DNA of 64,000 nucleotides from Cylindrobasidium torrendii FP15055 ss-10. Lineage: Eukaryota; Basidiomycota; Agaricomycetes; Agaricales; Physalacriaceae. The DNA is taken from NCBI GenBank assembly GCA_000934385.1, contig KN880525.1, positions 1 through 64,000 on the forward strand, in the 5' to 3' direction. This document shows positions 1 to 12,100 of this stretch, one piece after another (position 1 is the stretch's first letter; the number at the start of each line of letters is the position of its first letter). A program made the position numbers and the translations under genes. The notes under the pieces were generated by a model, which saw only the letters and a program-made list of their open reading frames with translations, was not told the DNA's origin and made no database searches.

Positions 1-997
1 AATCCAGTGTCCTGGAGCTTGATGTATTCTTTGGCAGTCATTTCCTTGAAAAGGCCAATGTCACGCGCCAAGTCCTGTATGATCTTTGCTCGTTCTCTCT
101 GCGACTCAGACATCGTCTCCTGGACTTCAGAGGAGTCCTTGTGGTAGTTCAACGCGTATGCAGACCCCAGAAACACAAAGACAATGTGCGTAGGGATTCC
201 ACGAATCATGTAACCGTGGGCAGGCATCTCGATCTGACGTCCTGGGTTGGAGATTTGGTCCAAAATCAAAGTCCCATCCTCGTTGAAGAACACATGCAAA
301 GGTGTCTCGCGGAGCAAACAAGTAAATTCGTACTCCCAGAGCCGTAATTTGTCAAAGCCCTTGGGACAGGTTAGCAAGGGCATGAGCCGTTATTTGAAAA
401 CTTACTTCCGCCTCGAAAATGTTTATCGGGGGTTTTCCTTCCTTAATCAATTCCAGATTCTTGAAAACAAAATCCCTGAATCGCTCCAGGTCCTCTTTGG
501 GCGGAAGGAGGATGTCGCGCAGTTGGTTGTAGAGATTGTGTACATCGACAAGTGCTAACGTAAAGTCAGCCACAGAACACCGCGAAGTATGGTTACATAC
601 ACTCTAAGACGTTCCCCGTGCTATGCGGATTCAGATATTTCACCCCGACGGCTTCGCTCAGACGAAAAAAGTCCAGATATTCAATCTGCTGGTGAGCAAT
701 ATGGCTTAGCTGAGAGTTCTCGCCGTCACTGCCATATATCTTTCTTCCAGTCAGAAGGTCGTGCGCCGGAAGGTCTCCATTGATTGCTTTGAGTCGTAGT
801 TGGAGTCGGGGTAGTAGATGTTTCAGACCAACAGTCTTGTAATCTGGGTGATCAAGAATCGTGGGGGTTTCCTTCAGGTCCTTGTCGTCAACGAAGTGAG
901 AGATGGGCGTTGCGTAAATTGTCGGGGCTTGTCTTGCTGAGCGGTCCTTGCGCGACAACACGTTGTCCGCATTGGATGGTGTCTCCGGCAGAGACAT
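1..997 (-). CDS. Unknown protein, C-terminus cut by window edge
   Basis: I do not recognise this protein. Three exons join in phase: 601-997, 406-554 and 1-359, separated by introns with good GTATGT/TAG and GTAAGT/AAG borders. The start is the ATG at 997, which opens MSLPETPSNADNV. About 301 residues are visible before the window ends. The middle has a short acidic and proline region, and the last part holds a hydrophobic stretch (around IVFVFLGSAYALNY) followed by a charged helix rich in Glu, Arg and Lys. The hydrophobic stretch could be a membrane segment or a buried strand. No catalytic motif is evident. Splice phase and uninterrupted coding through three exons make it a real gene; the function is open. 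Confidence 0.7.
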
Positions 998-1988
998 GGC
1001 AAAAGAGAGTGGAAAAATTTGGAGAAGTTCACAAGTGGCTCTAGAGATGATGGTGGTCGGTGGCAAAGGACCGACCGGTGCCGAGTGATATTTAAGGACG
1101 ATCAAAAGTCTAATCATGTGACCGGCCATGGCCCCGGTGAACCGATGTCCGTTTCCGGAATCCGGATGTCGGAAGCCAAGTCCCGCGAATGATCGATCAC
1201 TCTCTGTCTCCTACCATGACCATCCTTCATCGCGCGCAAGATATTTCTCTGTCCCCCATGTTCGTAGAACCGGTTGAAATCCGGCTTATAGAACCCGATT
1301 CTGGCCGTGTGCGTATGTTCTTCCAATTTTATACACTAGCTAACATATGCCATAGCTCCGTGACTTTGAATGCTTCGCAGGGCTTTGGAATGGAGAATTC
1401 TGGAAATACTGCAGGAAACCCTTGAATAAGATTCAAGGTAAGCGGGAGCCAGTCGTCCATTGGTGATTTGTTCATGATTCGTGTGTACAGTACAGCCCAG
1501 CCTCCAGTTCTGTCTAGGGTTACGGTTCGGATTCGTGCCCTGTGATTCGATTCTTCGTCGCATTTTTGCCCTTTATCGACACAACAAAGAGTGTGATGTA
1601 ACTGCAAGGCAACGTTTCGATGAGGTGCGTGGCGCAAGTCAAAGGCAATCTTCGTCTCATACCTCCACAGATTCCTGCAATCTCGACGTCCGTCTATCAA
1701 GTAGCAACTCTGTTTGGTGCCGAAACACGCCTCTTCACTCGGCACCCGACCACCAACATAGTCACGGAACACAAGTATCCATACACAACTCTTCCCCAAT
1801 TTTCCCTGTCCGTTCACCCATGTCTTGCACTCCTCGCTTCCACGTTGGCCACGACGCACGAAAGCCTTTTTTCTCTTGCGCTAGAGATTCAAACATTCAC
1901 GACATGGTCGTCCTTTTCTGTCGACTGTCTACCTTCTTTTCTATCTCGTACGGACAGTCGCGCCGCGCCAAGGGGTTCTCCCGCCACT
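998..1988. other. Intergenic, no supported gene
   Basis: This 1-kb stretch lies between the start of the leftward unknown gene and the small rightward ORF. Open frames exist on both strands (for example 1329-1859 minus and 1620-1988 plus), but they overlap each other, have poor composition and lack convincing splice partners. It probably holds divergent promoters. Confidence 0.5.
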
Positions 1989-2240
1989 ATGGCGAGCACG
2001 CATTCAAGGAAGCGTCAAGGACCAGGCGACGCAGAGAATGCACAGACAAGGGAAACAACACACAATCCTCATAGAGCTGGTCGCACTGTTCTGGGTGTCA
2101 GGCATATGAACACACACGCGTCGGATACTGCACAGGCAGAGCGGCCCACGAAGCGGCCTCGGGTTGTATTCGAGGACGTTCCCAAGGCGATGCCGGTCGT
2201 CAAGAAACGTGTTCTTCCTCAACGAGCTGTTTGGCGCTAG
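1989..2240 (+). CDS. Small basic hypothetical protein (83 aa)
   Basis: An uninterrupted 83-residue frame begins at an ATG in good context (A at -3, G at +4) and ends at 2240. The frame stays open upstream to another ATG at 1620, but that upstream part is Ser/Thr/Leu rich and looks like untranslated sequence. The protein is polar and basic, with a cluster (KRPR, then KKR) that could act as a nuclear signal. I recognise no family. It could equally be the last exon of a longer transcript or a chance ORF. Confidence 0.35.
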   Translation: MASTHSRKRQGPGDAENAQTRETTHNPHRAGRTVLGVRHMNTHASDTAQAERPTKRPRVVFEDVPKAMPVVKKRVLPQRAVWR

Positions 2241-2700
2241 AGGGCTGTTTGGGGCCAATGGGTTGCATGGACTTTGCAGCCAGACCCGTCCAGTGGCCGT
2301 CCTGTCGAGGGCCACCTACCTGCTTGTGCTTCCCGTGCATTAGCATAATCTTGTTACTGGATTTTGCTATACATGGTTGGACGGCCTGCAGGTCTACGCA
2401 TCAGTATCCTCGCTAGATAGCTACTGTACATACGCACGCGCAGTCGGTAGAGCTTGTCTTGTGTGGTGCCGTGTTGTTGATATTGTTTACGTTTCGAGTG
2501 TTTACCAGTAGAACTGATAGCTAGATTTCGAAAGCGGCTGTCTAATTAGGACGCTCCTTTGTATTCTTTGTGCAAGGGCCAACAATGCTTGGCACTGTAG
2601 ACGTTTCCGTTCTCAAACAGCAAACAGAGATTCCCTCAGGATTCCCTGTAGTGATACATTTTGTTATTCAATTCTAGGGCTGTTCGTGAGCCTAGCCACT
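2241..2700. other. Intergenic, convergent 3' ends
   Basis: No coding region is supported. The stretch separates the end of the small rightward ORF from the stop codon of the leftward threonine synthase gene and probably contains 3' UTRs. Confidence 0.6.
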
Positions 2701-4466
2701 CTACACTACATGTTGTTCAACCACGTCCTTAACAAGCTGGATGTCCGGTCTCTCTACATCGATAACACGCCTCTCCTTTTGAAGAAGGCCCTTGAATTCC
2801 TCTGGCATAACATCTCTGTCAAAGTCGAATTGCGCAGAGTCCTTTAGTGCGAGTGAGACGGCCTCGGAGAACTTTGCTGGGTGTGCGGTGGACAAGACCA
2901 CTTGCACCGTCGATGGCGGGCTTTATAGAGCGTGAGAACGAGTGCAACAGTGAGGTGGTGAGCAAAGACGTACTTGGCTTTTGCCATCCGTTCCGCAGCG
3001 GTAAGCCCGACAGCTGTATGAGGGTCAACGACATACGAAGTCGAAGACAAGAAGTGTGAGCGAATAGTGCTGAGGGTCTGTATGACTATCAGCAGTAGTC
3101 CAGACTATGGTGTGTTCGCATACCTCGTCGTCGCTGACGCGGTCAGCACAGAAATCCCTTCGCGCCGCCTCGAGAACCTTGACGGGCACCTGGACGCGGC
3201 CATCCGATTTCATTGAAGCCATCCAGCTATCCAACGTATTGCACGCCTTCTCCCTCGAGCCTTCAGCCTCATATGCAAGGTACCACAGCAGACGCTCGAA
3301 ATTACTCGACACAAGGATGTCCATCGCCGGACTGAGCGTCTCATGAACACCACTTGCGTCCTTCGTCGCCTGCTTTCCGTCTGCTATGGGCTCAGGCGCA
3401 TCCCCATCGACCTTTTCATATCTCCCTGTCTTCCAGAACCGCGCAAGAATGTCGTTTGCGTTGGTGGCTACACCCATCTTGGCGGAAACGGGCAGCCCCA
3501 TGCGCTTAGCATAGTACCCCGCTAGAATATCACCAAAGTTGCCTGTGGGGACGACGAACTGGATTTCTGGGTCGGCAATGTCGAGCTGCTTAGCCGCCTG
3601 GAAGTAGGCAGAGAAGTAGTAGACGGTCTGTGCAAGAATGCGCGCCCAGTTGATGGAGTTCACAGCGCCGAGGCGGTGAGTCGCGTTGAATTCACGGTCT
3701 GAGAAAAGAGCTTTGACAATGTCCTGGCAGTCATCGAACGTGCCCTTCACGGCAATGTTGTGCACGTTCGCATCGGTGACTGTAGTCATTTGGGCTTCTT
3801 GGACTGGCGAGACGCGACCTTTGGGGTGGAGGATGAAGATGGAAATGTTGGCTTTGTTGCGGAGACCGTAGATGGCAGCACTATAAGCCATGAGCATGGA
3901 TTTCGACTGATTTTTGGAGTGACATGCATACCTGCCAGTATCTCCGCTCGTCGCACCGACAACGGTGAGTTTCTCCGATTTCTGGTCTCCTGCGGCGGCG
4001 TGCTTTGCGTTCCGGCGCTTGAGGAAGTACTCGAAGAGGTTGCCGAGACATTGGAGTGCAACGTCTTTGAATGCCCAGGTAGGTCCATGCCAAAGCTCTA
4101 GAACGAACGTCTTGTCGTCCAATTTTCGTAGAGGGGTGACATCTGGATGTCTGAATCCCGCATAGGTGCGCGTTACGAGCTCCTTGAGATCGTCTCTAGG
4201 CATCTCTGCTTCGTCGATGTAGAGCGAAAGCACGGCAACCGAAAGCTCGACGAAGGAGTAATTTGCCCATTCCGTTTTCCAGTTGGCGGGGAGTTGGGGT
4301 ATTTCAGAGGGGATGTATAGGCCGCCGTTGGGAGCAAGGCCAGTCAAGACAGTCTACTATTCGAAACGCTGCAATGAGCATGGGGGTGGACGCTGTTGCT
4401 GTAAAGCCACCTGACCTCTTCAAACGACAGTTCCTGCTCGCATCCTCGGGTAGAAAAGTACTTCAT
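2701..4466 (-). CDS. THR4: Threonine synthase
   Basis: PLP-dependent enzyme that converts O-phosphohomoserine to threonine and phosphate, the last step of threonine synthesis. Five exons (4416-4466, 3932-4353, 3124-3880, 2974-3077, 2701-2920) join in phase to 517 residues, the usual size of fungal Thr4. The start gives MKYFSTRGCEQELSFEE, matching the family N-terminus, and exon 2 continues with TVLTGLAPNGGLYIP. Visible family marks are HGPTWAFKDVALQ (its Lys forms the Schiff base), the phosphate-binding SGDTGSAA rebuilt across the second intron, PTGNFGDILAGYYA, and the C-terminal VDPHTAVG and VVLSTAHPAKF blocks. It is transcribed divergently from RBX1 across about 690 bp. Confidence 0.97.
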
Positions 4467-5155
4467 TTTGGTACACCAGCGAGTGCAATGTTCGAGTTGG
4501 GGTGGTTGTCGTTAAGAGTCAAAATCTCGCACAGTCGGGATCTCGGCCGAGATGAAAGTCTTTCGGGGTCTATTGATCGATGAGCTTCAAGTCCTGTTCA
4601 AGTCTACACTTGTTGAACTTTGAACTTGGGCAGCCTGTGTCAAGTCCATGTCAAGATGGCCACCCGGTTTTCAGGAGCTGCAGAACATGTATTCCATCAT
4701 CATGCGAGACATAGTATACGGATATCCCAACCAATCCATCGTACTTAATTGTTGTCCAGCCGCCAGCGACCTCTGTAGCTCAACTTTCCAGAAACCAATC
4801 ATCAGCATATTCATAACTACATTACCATCCCCCAAGCGCTGTGACTCCATCCCTGTTCTGCTATTACGACTCCCGTGTGTTGCTCGTCGAAAATCCATAA
4901 AAGCAGATGCTAGTTGACCCGGTCGCCTTTGAAATGTCAATCGATATGCCATACTTTCTGCTCAGCTCAGGCTGGCGTCCTAGGGAGGGGGGAACTTTCT
5001 AGTCGTGTGATGGAACGGAATCAAAGTAAATGTTGCCACAAATTCGCAACGCGATCTCGGCGGTCACGTCACGGGCGCGCTCTTGACTCTCTACCACGAC
5101 TCACGAGCTCTTCGACTCAAGGCCACCTCAATCCCGTAGACATAAATAAATTCTA
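4467..5155. promoter_or_regulatory. Divergent promoter region, THR4 / RBX1
   Basis: No coding frame is supported here. The two flanking genes start at either end and point away from each other, so both promoters must lie in this 689-bp interval. I see no clear TATA box or known amino-acid control site and claim none. Confidence 0.5.
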
Positions 5156-5808
<653 letters not shown>

Positions 5809-6578
5809 ACTATGGCCAATTGACAACTTCCCTTGACACTCGCACCCATCCTTTCGCCAATGCCACTGCTCTGTACGATATGAACAATCAACCCGTGTAT
5901 TCATTCCTGGTCCGTATTGAGTACCCTTCTGGTCATTAGTGCTCCAGAGCGATGAAAGTTAGATGCATCAATTGGCATATTCTTTACCGGCTCAATTAGA
6001 CTGTCACAATGACCGCTTTGGGTGCTATCTTAACGAGGCGACCAGATTTTCTGTACTGGATGTGACAGAGTTTTGATGCTCAATCTAACGAATATGTTAC
6101 AGTCGGGTTGAGTAAATCAAGGATGGTGCATATGTGTAGGGAAATGAATAGGACACGCTGACTGAATCTGGTTTTCGGATACAGCACACTTATGTATGGA
6201 CCGAGGTCGACACAAGACGTCTCTGGCGTGTTTGGGGGAATGGACTGGCTGGGAACCGATGCACGAACGCATCACTGATAGAATAGTAGATTGGGAGAGT
6301 GTATCCTGCTACGGTCTTCGTCTTTGGCCAGCCTGACAAGTGGTCCTAGCGTACAACTAGAGGCATATTGCATTGGTAGTGTCATGGTTGAGAGCCCCGC
6401 AGAGCGTGGTTTATCGTGAGTCCATTGCATTTGCGTAGAACCGCCTGAGCCAGTGCAACAACATTCGCGAACGAGAAGTGTGCAATTGGAGTGGGTTATA
6501 CCACAAAGCGGCCAACCTATACCAATGCAGGTGTCAACACCCTTTTAAATAAATAAGGATTCTAAGTTGAACACACCT
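5809..6578. other. Intergenic between convergent genes
   Basis: The 770-bp stretch lies between the ends of RBX1 (+) and the 71-residue gene (-). No open frame with splice support was found. It is AT-richer near 6540-6560 and probably contains both 3' UTRs. Confidence 0.6.
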
Positions 6579-6794
6579 TTATGCATCCTTCTTCTTTTTC
6601 CTCTCCCCCTCAAGTGCATCCCGAAGATTTTTCAACTGATGTGTGACCGCGCTGTTTCCCGTTGTCGAAGGTGCGAGGGTACGAGATTGGAAGTCAACAA
6701 GGAATGCATCAATTTTCTTCTGTGCTGCCTTTGCAGATATGGAATCGTCTGATACTGGCTGGACGCGAAATGGTGGTGTCAAAGCAGAATCCAT
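6579..6794 (-). CDS. Small lysine-tailed hypothetical protein (71 aa)
   Basis: A single exon gives a 71-residue polar protein. The likely start is the ATG at 6794 (MDSALTPPFRVQPVSDD); the frame is open further upstream but that extension is Cys rich and unlikely. The sequence has a Pro-containing start, a predicted amphipathic helix (KAAQKKIDAFLVDFQSR), a second helix (THQLKNLRDALEG) and a basic end (ERKKKKDA). Size and pattern recall small accessory subunits such as Gon7 of the KEOPS complex, but the resemblance is weak and I do not assign it. It shares a short (298 bp) divergent promoter region with the MFS gene. Confidence 0.5.
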   Translation of the reverse strand: MDSALTPPFRVQPVSDDSISAKAAQKKIDAFLVDFQSRTLAPSTTGNSAVTHQLKNLRDALEGERKKKKDA

Positions 6795-7092
6795 CGTGGC
6801 CGTTCTGTTCAAGGTTAAAATGGTGATCGGGTTTGATTCACGGTTCATGCACATGCATGATTGTGCTACTGTGCAAAAGACAAGGTCCCAATAGCGATAA
6901 GTCAAAAACTGTTAGTTCAAGGAGTGTACGTTATAATGCGTGGACTATAGGCGGGCAACTTGAGTGAGTTACTAGGAAAGAACAGAAAACACGGCGGTGT
7001 TTCCCCGATATTTCCCCGGCTCATCTCGTCCGGCACTTCCTGAGCGTTATCGTAGTTGCTGCTCGCCTTCGACCATCATCTCGCCCGAAAAA

Positions 7093-8866
7093 ATGAACGT
7101 CGATGGGACCGTCGATGAGAAACTGTCCAACGACAAGCTCGGGGAGCAGACAGAAGCTGTCACTGCGTTGTCAAACCCTGTCGATCCAACTCTACAGAGA
7201 GCATACCGAAAACGGGAATATGTACAACTTGGCGCTCTCTTCTGGTGCATGTTCCTTGCGGGATGGAATGATGGCACGACTGGGCCTCTGCTCCCTCGCA
7301 TAGAGAGTGTATACAATGTGCGGCGAATAGACCTCTGAAGCCGTTTGGTACTTAGTACATCCTTTGTAGGTCAACTATACTGTAGTCTCTCTTCTCTTCG
7401 TCCTCGCATGTGTGGTATGCGTTCATGAACCATTCCTGTTCGCGACTGGCTGACACAGGTCAGGGATTTGTGAGTGGGGCTCTGCTCAACATGCCTCTCA
7501 CCCCGCGTCTGGGGTTCGGCAGAATGATGGTCATAGGCGCAACTTGCCAGGTCGTGGCATACACTCTCCAATCCCCCGCGCTGCCCTTCCCCGCGTTCAT
7601 TATTGCATACGCCATCAACGGTGTCGGCATGGCCATCCAGGTCAGACATTGGCCTTACCGTTCTATCTAGAGAGCGACTGACCTCGCTCAAGGATGCCCA
7701 AACGAATGGATACGTGGTATGTCTTAAGGAGTCTGCAGAGACAAAGATGGGCTTGCTACATGCCGTCTATGGTGAATCTATGTGATATGCGACGACTGAA
7801 CGGCCTCTGATGTGCACCATAGGAGTCGGTGCGCTATGCTCTCCCCTTGTATCGACACAGTTCGCGTACCTCCCACGATGGTCCTTCCACTTCCTCGTTT
7901 CCCTTGGGGTAGCAATCATCAATCTCATCCTCATCCTGACTGTTTTCCGCTTTAAGACCCAGGACGGTGTGTTATTCCATGAATTGTGTAGTCGGAAAGT
8001 TCAGAACTGACAGACTTTTCAGAATGCCTCGCAGAAATCGGACATGCTGCGCGTGAGAAGGGTACGAGCGAGCACAGTGAATTCCGGAAAGTCCTTGGCC
8101 GCAAGACGGTACACTTTCTTGCGCTCTTCATCCTTGTCTATGTTGGTGTGGAAGTCACAATCGGTGGTTGGACGGTCACGTACATCATCAACGAGCGCGG
8201 CGGTGGGAAGGCATCAGGCTACATTTCCAGTGGCTTTTTTGGCGGTCGGTGTTCACTCTCAACTTGAGATAGGAATCGCTGACGATGTCTCGTTCTCAGG
8301 CTTGACATTGGGCCGCGTAGCTCTCCTCTGGGTAAACAAGAAGGTACACTCTGTCGTATCCTGTCCAGAGACGGGGGGCTGACATCGTTAGGTTGGCGAA
8401 CGACGCGTTCTCTTCATATACTCCATCCTTGCTATCGGGTTCGTACACTAATCGCCCTACCACACAAATCATCTAACTGACCTATGTTTACACCAGGCTC
8501 GAAATTATTGTCTGGCGAGTACCACACCTCGTAGGCGACGCAGTTGCAGTTTCATTTGTTGGCTTCTTCCTCGGACCGATGTACCCTATCGTCATGAACC
8601 ACTCGAGTCGGATTCTACCCCCTTGGATACTCACCGGTGCGATTGGATGGATTGCAGGCCTCGGTCAGGCTGGGAGTGCCCTCTTCCCATTCATCACAGG
8701 AGCATTAGCTCAGAAATACGGCATCGAAAGTTTGCAACCTCTGTGGGTATACCATACCACTCACCAGCACGCCCATAATAATGCTGACCGCGAACACAGA
8801 CTGATTGCGATGATGGGCTTCATGATGGTTCTGTGGGCTCTCGTTCCCAATCACGAAATACACTAG
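7093..8866 (+). CDS. MFS transporter, fucose permease / Bsc6-like
   Basis: Secondary transporter with an expected twelve membrane helices; the substrate is unknown, and the closest class I recognise is fungal fucose-permease-like or general-substrate MFS proteins. Ten exons (7093-7317, 7370-7414, 7464-7640, 7693-7771, 7823-7966, 8023-8244, 8300-8343, 8392-8438, 8497-8742, 8800-8866) join in phase to 431 residues. A charged cytosolic tail of about 45 residues precedes the first helix (QLGALFWCMFLAGWNDGTTG). Family features include GFVSGALLNMPLTPRLGFGR after helix 2, ETKMGLLHAVYGVGA, and GLTLGRVALLWVNKKVGERR in the C-terminal half. It probably sits in the plasma membrane. Confidence 0.88.
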
Positions 8867-9114
8867 ATCTTGTAGAATCACACCTTCACATCCTGCATGT
8901 TCAAACGTTCAAGTCGGTGTACAAGTCATCATGATCGTAAAACATACAAATAAAGAGAGGGCATACAAAGAAACCTAGCTAGAAACCAAGACGTGCATGT
9001 CAGATATAAATGAGTGGGAGCAAGTTAATACACTGCTCATCAGTAGGGCACCGTACAGGCAGAATCGAATACATAAGAGTGAATATAAAACATAGATGCA
9101 GCAGTTCAACAACG

Positions 9115-12100
9115 CTAACCCCGAATCGACGAGCTCTGAGAACGAGGTCCAAACAAGCCCAGGCTGCGCTGGTCCGGCACAATGAGATTAGGCTCGACAG
9201 ACGGTGGAGTTGGTGCGTTAGCAGGGTCCGCTGGAAAGTAATCAGTAAGCGAAGACTTGTAGGCATAGCGAATAACATACGTTGCCACGTTGACCAAGAC
9301 CGTACTTGATGGCGAGGATCCATAGCGAAGGGAGCACCCATCATCTGAGGGCCACCCATCTCTGGTGGCGGCGGTTGCTGATGGACGTCCGACTTCTTCT
9401 TTCTAGTGCGTCGGAGAGGGACACTACGCCAAGCAGGGCGCGCAGACGGGATCTCTGGAGGGAGCTCCGGCGCAGGTGCTTCCGGTGCAACTGGGTGGGG
9501 AGCCAGAGGCCCTTCATTTGGTACCTTCCAATCCGCGTTGTACTCTCCACCAGGACCGTACTTGGAGCGCGTGCATAAGAGGTAGCCGATTTCACTGCAG
9601 GAAACATGAGCATCTGCCGAAGAGTCTAACCTTCGACACTAACCTTTGCAGACCACGTCTCTCTTCTCGCAACTTGCCAACTTCCCCGAGCAAGATTCGG
9701 ACCTCTGATGCCAGGGACTTGCTGAAGTCATCGAGATACTGCAATGCAAGTTAGTGATGATGAGGGAACAAGCCATGGGCAACACATACTCCTTGGATGT
9801 TGTAGGGAATTTGCTTGTCAGCGTTGGCATCAATGGCACGCAGTGTTTCGTCGTGGTGTTGTGCACAGTCCGCACGCCACGCTAGAAGAAAGTGTGAGCC
9901 CCAGTCGAGAAGAAGTGTGTGCTACTCACATTCCGACAAGTCGCGCAACAACGCCTGCTGCTCCTCGTTCTGAGCACGGAGCTGTTCAATGATGCGCTCA
10001 AGATCTGAGGCTTGCGTCAGCCCGGCGCATAACACAATACGAAAGGAAAGACTAACCGGCTTTCGAGGCGTTCTCGGTTTTAAGGAGATCGATGTCTGCC
10101 TTGCACTGCTCCATTTTCTCGATGATGTCCTGCAACCAAACACTCTGTTCCATGCGCTGATTCTCTTTGTCCCTCCTACGATCTGCCTTCTCGTTCCAGC
10201 GCTCCTCTGCGACCTGGCTCTTGTCGTCGAGAGCTGATTGTTGCTGGTTGATGAGCGACATGATATCGGCGAGATCCTTGCGAAGGTCATCGTGGCGGGC
10301 ACCGGCCTCGCGAAGATCTTGCTCTCGGCGCTCAGCGTCGTCAGCGGCCTTCTGGGAACGATCTGAGTCTGCTTCTTCACGCATACGACGGAGTTCGTCT
10401 TCAAGTTCGGCGATACGCTGGTCCTTCATCTCGTGTGCACGCGCGTTCTCCTCCTGCAATGACTGACGTAGCCGCTCATTTTCGTCACGTGCCTCCTCCC
10501 GGACTTTCTGCAGCTCCTCCCGCTCAGCATCAACGACGGCACGAATTTGATCACTTTGGCGTGCAAGTACGTCTTGGAAGCTTTCTGCAAGAGAGGTTGG
10601 GTAGCGGTGAGGTGTGTCCCCAGGAAGATCGCTCGGACCAGTAGGACCAGTGGTATCGCGAATGGAGTCACGCAGAGAGCTGTGATCACCGTCGCTGCTG
10701 CTTGGGTCACCATCAGGATAACCGCTCGGGGCACCGACAGGGATGATAGTGGGCGTATCGTCCATAGGATGAACCGGCTGCTGTGGCTGTTCTGCCCTTG
10801 GAGGTGGGACAGCTTGAAGCCTATGGTCCAGCTCTTCGATGGCGCGTAATAGAGCATCACGCGCTGCTTGAGCCTCTGCCTCCCGCCTCTCTTCTGCCTC
10901 CTGGAAGGCGCGAGCACGTGCTTCCTCGTTCTCGCGGAAAAGGTCTTCGCGTGTGTTTTCTGTGTTCTCCGCCTGGTCAACAAGATGGGTCAAACGGTCC
11001 TCCATCTCCTCGATATGCGGAGGGTTTGCGTATCCAACTTCTCCAACATGGGGTGCACCCTCAGCCAAACGAGGATCCATACCTGCTCGAGGGTCTCCAG
11101 CGCCAAGTCTGGGCTCTGTGCCGACTCTGGGCTCTGTGCCCGCTCGCGAGTCACCGCCAATCCGGGGATCCGTACCGACGCGTGAGCCATCGTCGTATTG
11201 AGTGGCGGGGGTTCGCATCGGCTCAGGTTCGTGGAAGGGCGCAGGCAGAGGCGGCTCGGTCAGGTCAGATTCATCACTCTGGTCATCCCGAATCATCTGT
11301 TCAGGTACAGGCAGAGGCGCTGTCGACGGTGTCCTTGCCGATGGATGGCGAGTTGGTGGCCTCGATGCTGCCGTCGTCACTCGGGAAGACCGTCTTGACA
11401 GACCTTCAATTGGCGTTCCTTCGCTAGGCAGCCGATCCTCATCGCGGTACGACTCTTCTGCAAATTCGTGAGTGAAAAAGGTTTTTTGTAGAGCGAGCTG
11501 TGGCTTACCATCTTGATCAATCTCAGTCGGAGTCCGTGTCGGTCGACGTGGAGGTCGGACACTTGGTGGACGAGTATGAGTTGTCCTTTGGGTGTTGGTC
11601 CGCGTAGGCAATTGATGAACAGAAGGAGCACCGTCATAGTCCACATCAGTTGGCGCGCGCGCAACTGAAGGAGCGCGTGATGGGATATACTCCGTCCCAG
11701 GATGATGAGATGGGGCATAATGGGTGTCAGTGCGATGGGGCTGCAGTTGGACGGGCAAAGGTTGCGTCGACGGAGGCATACCCATCGCGCTTCCTGGCCG
11801 CAGAATAACTGGCTCCTCGTGCATCATTTGCCCGTGGCTTGGGCCGTGACCATACCCAGGCGTCCGATGGTCCTCCAGGTAGTACCTACGACCTCCAGGA
11901 GAGGTCATGAAGCCATCATGGTGACGATATCCTCGTGAGGGTGCTGGTGACCGTGAGCGCGGCCGGCTCTCGTAGTCCCCGGGACGGCGGCCTTCACGAA
12001 GAGGGGTGCGGTCGCGAAGTGGAGAACGGTCGCGAAGAGGGGAGCGCCTGTAATCACGAAGCGGAGAGCGCCTGACATCATGAACGCGAGAATGCGATGG

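Noticed and set aside
1329..1859. Leftward 176-codon frame
   Set aside because: It is Cys/Arg/His-rich, overlaps open frames on the other strand, and has no family match or splice support.
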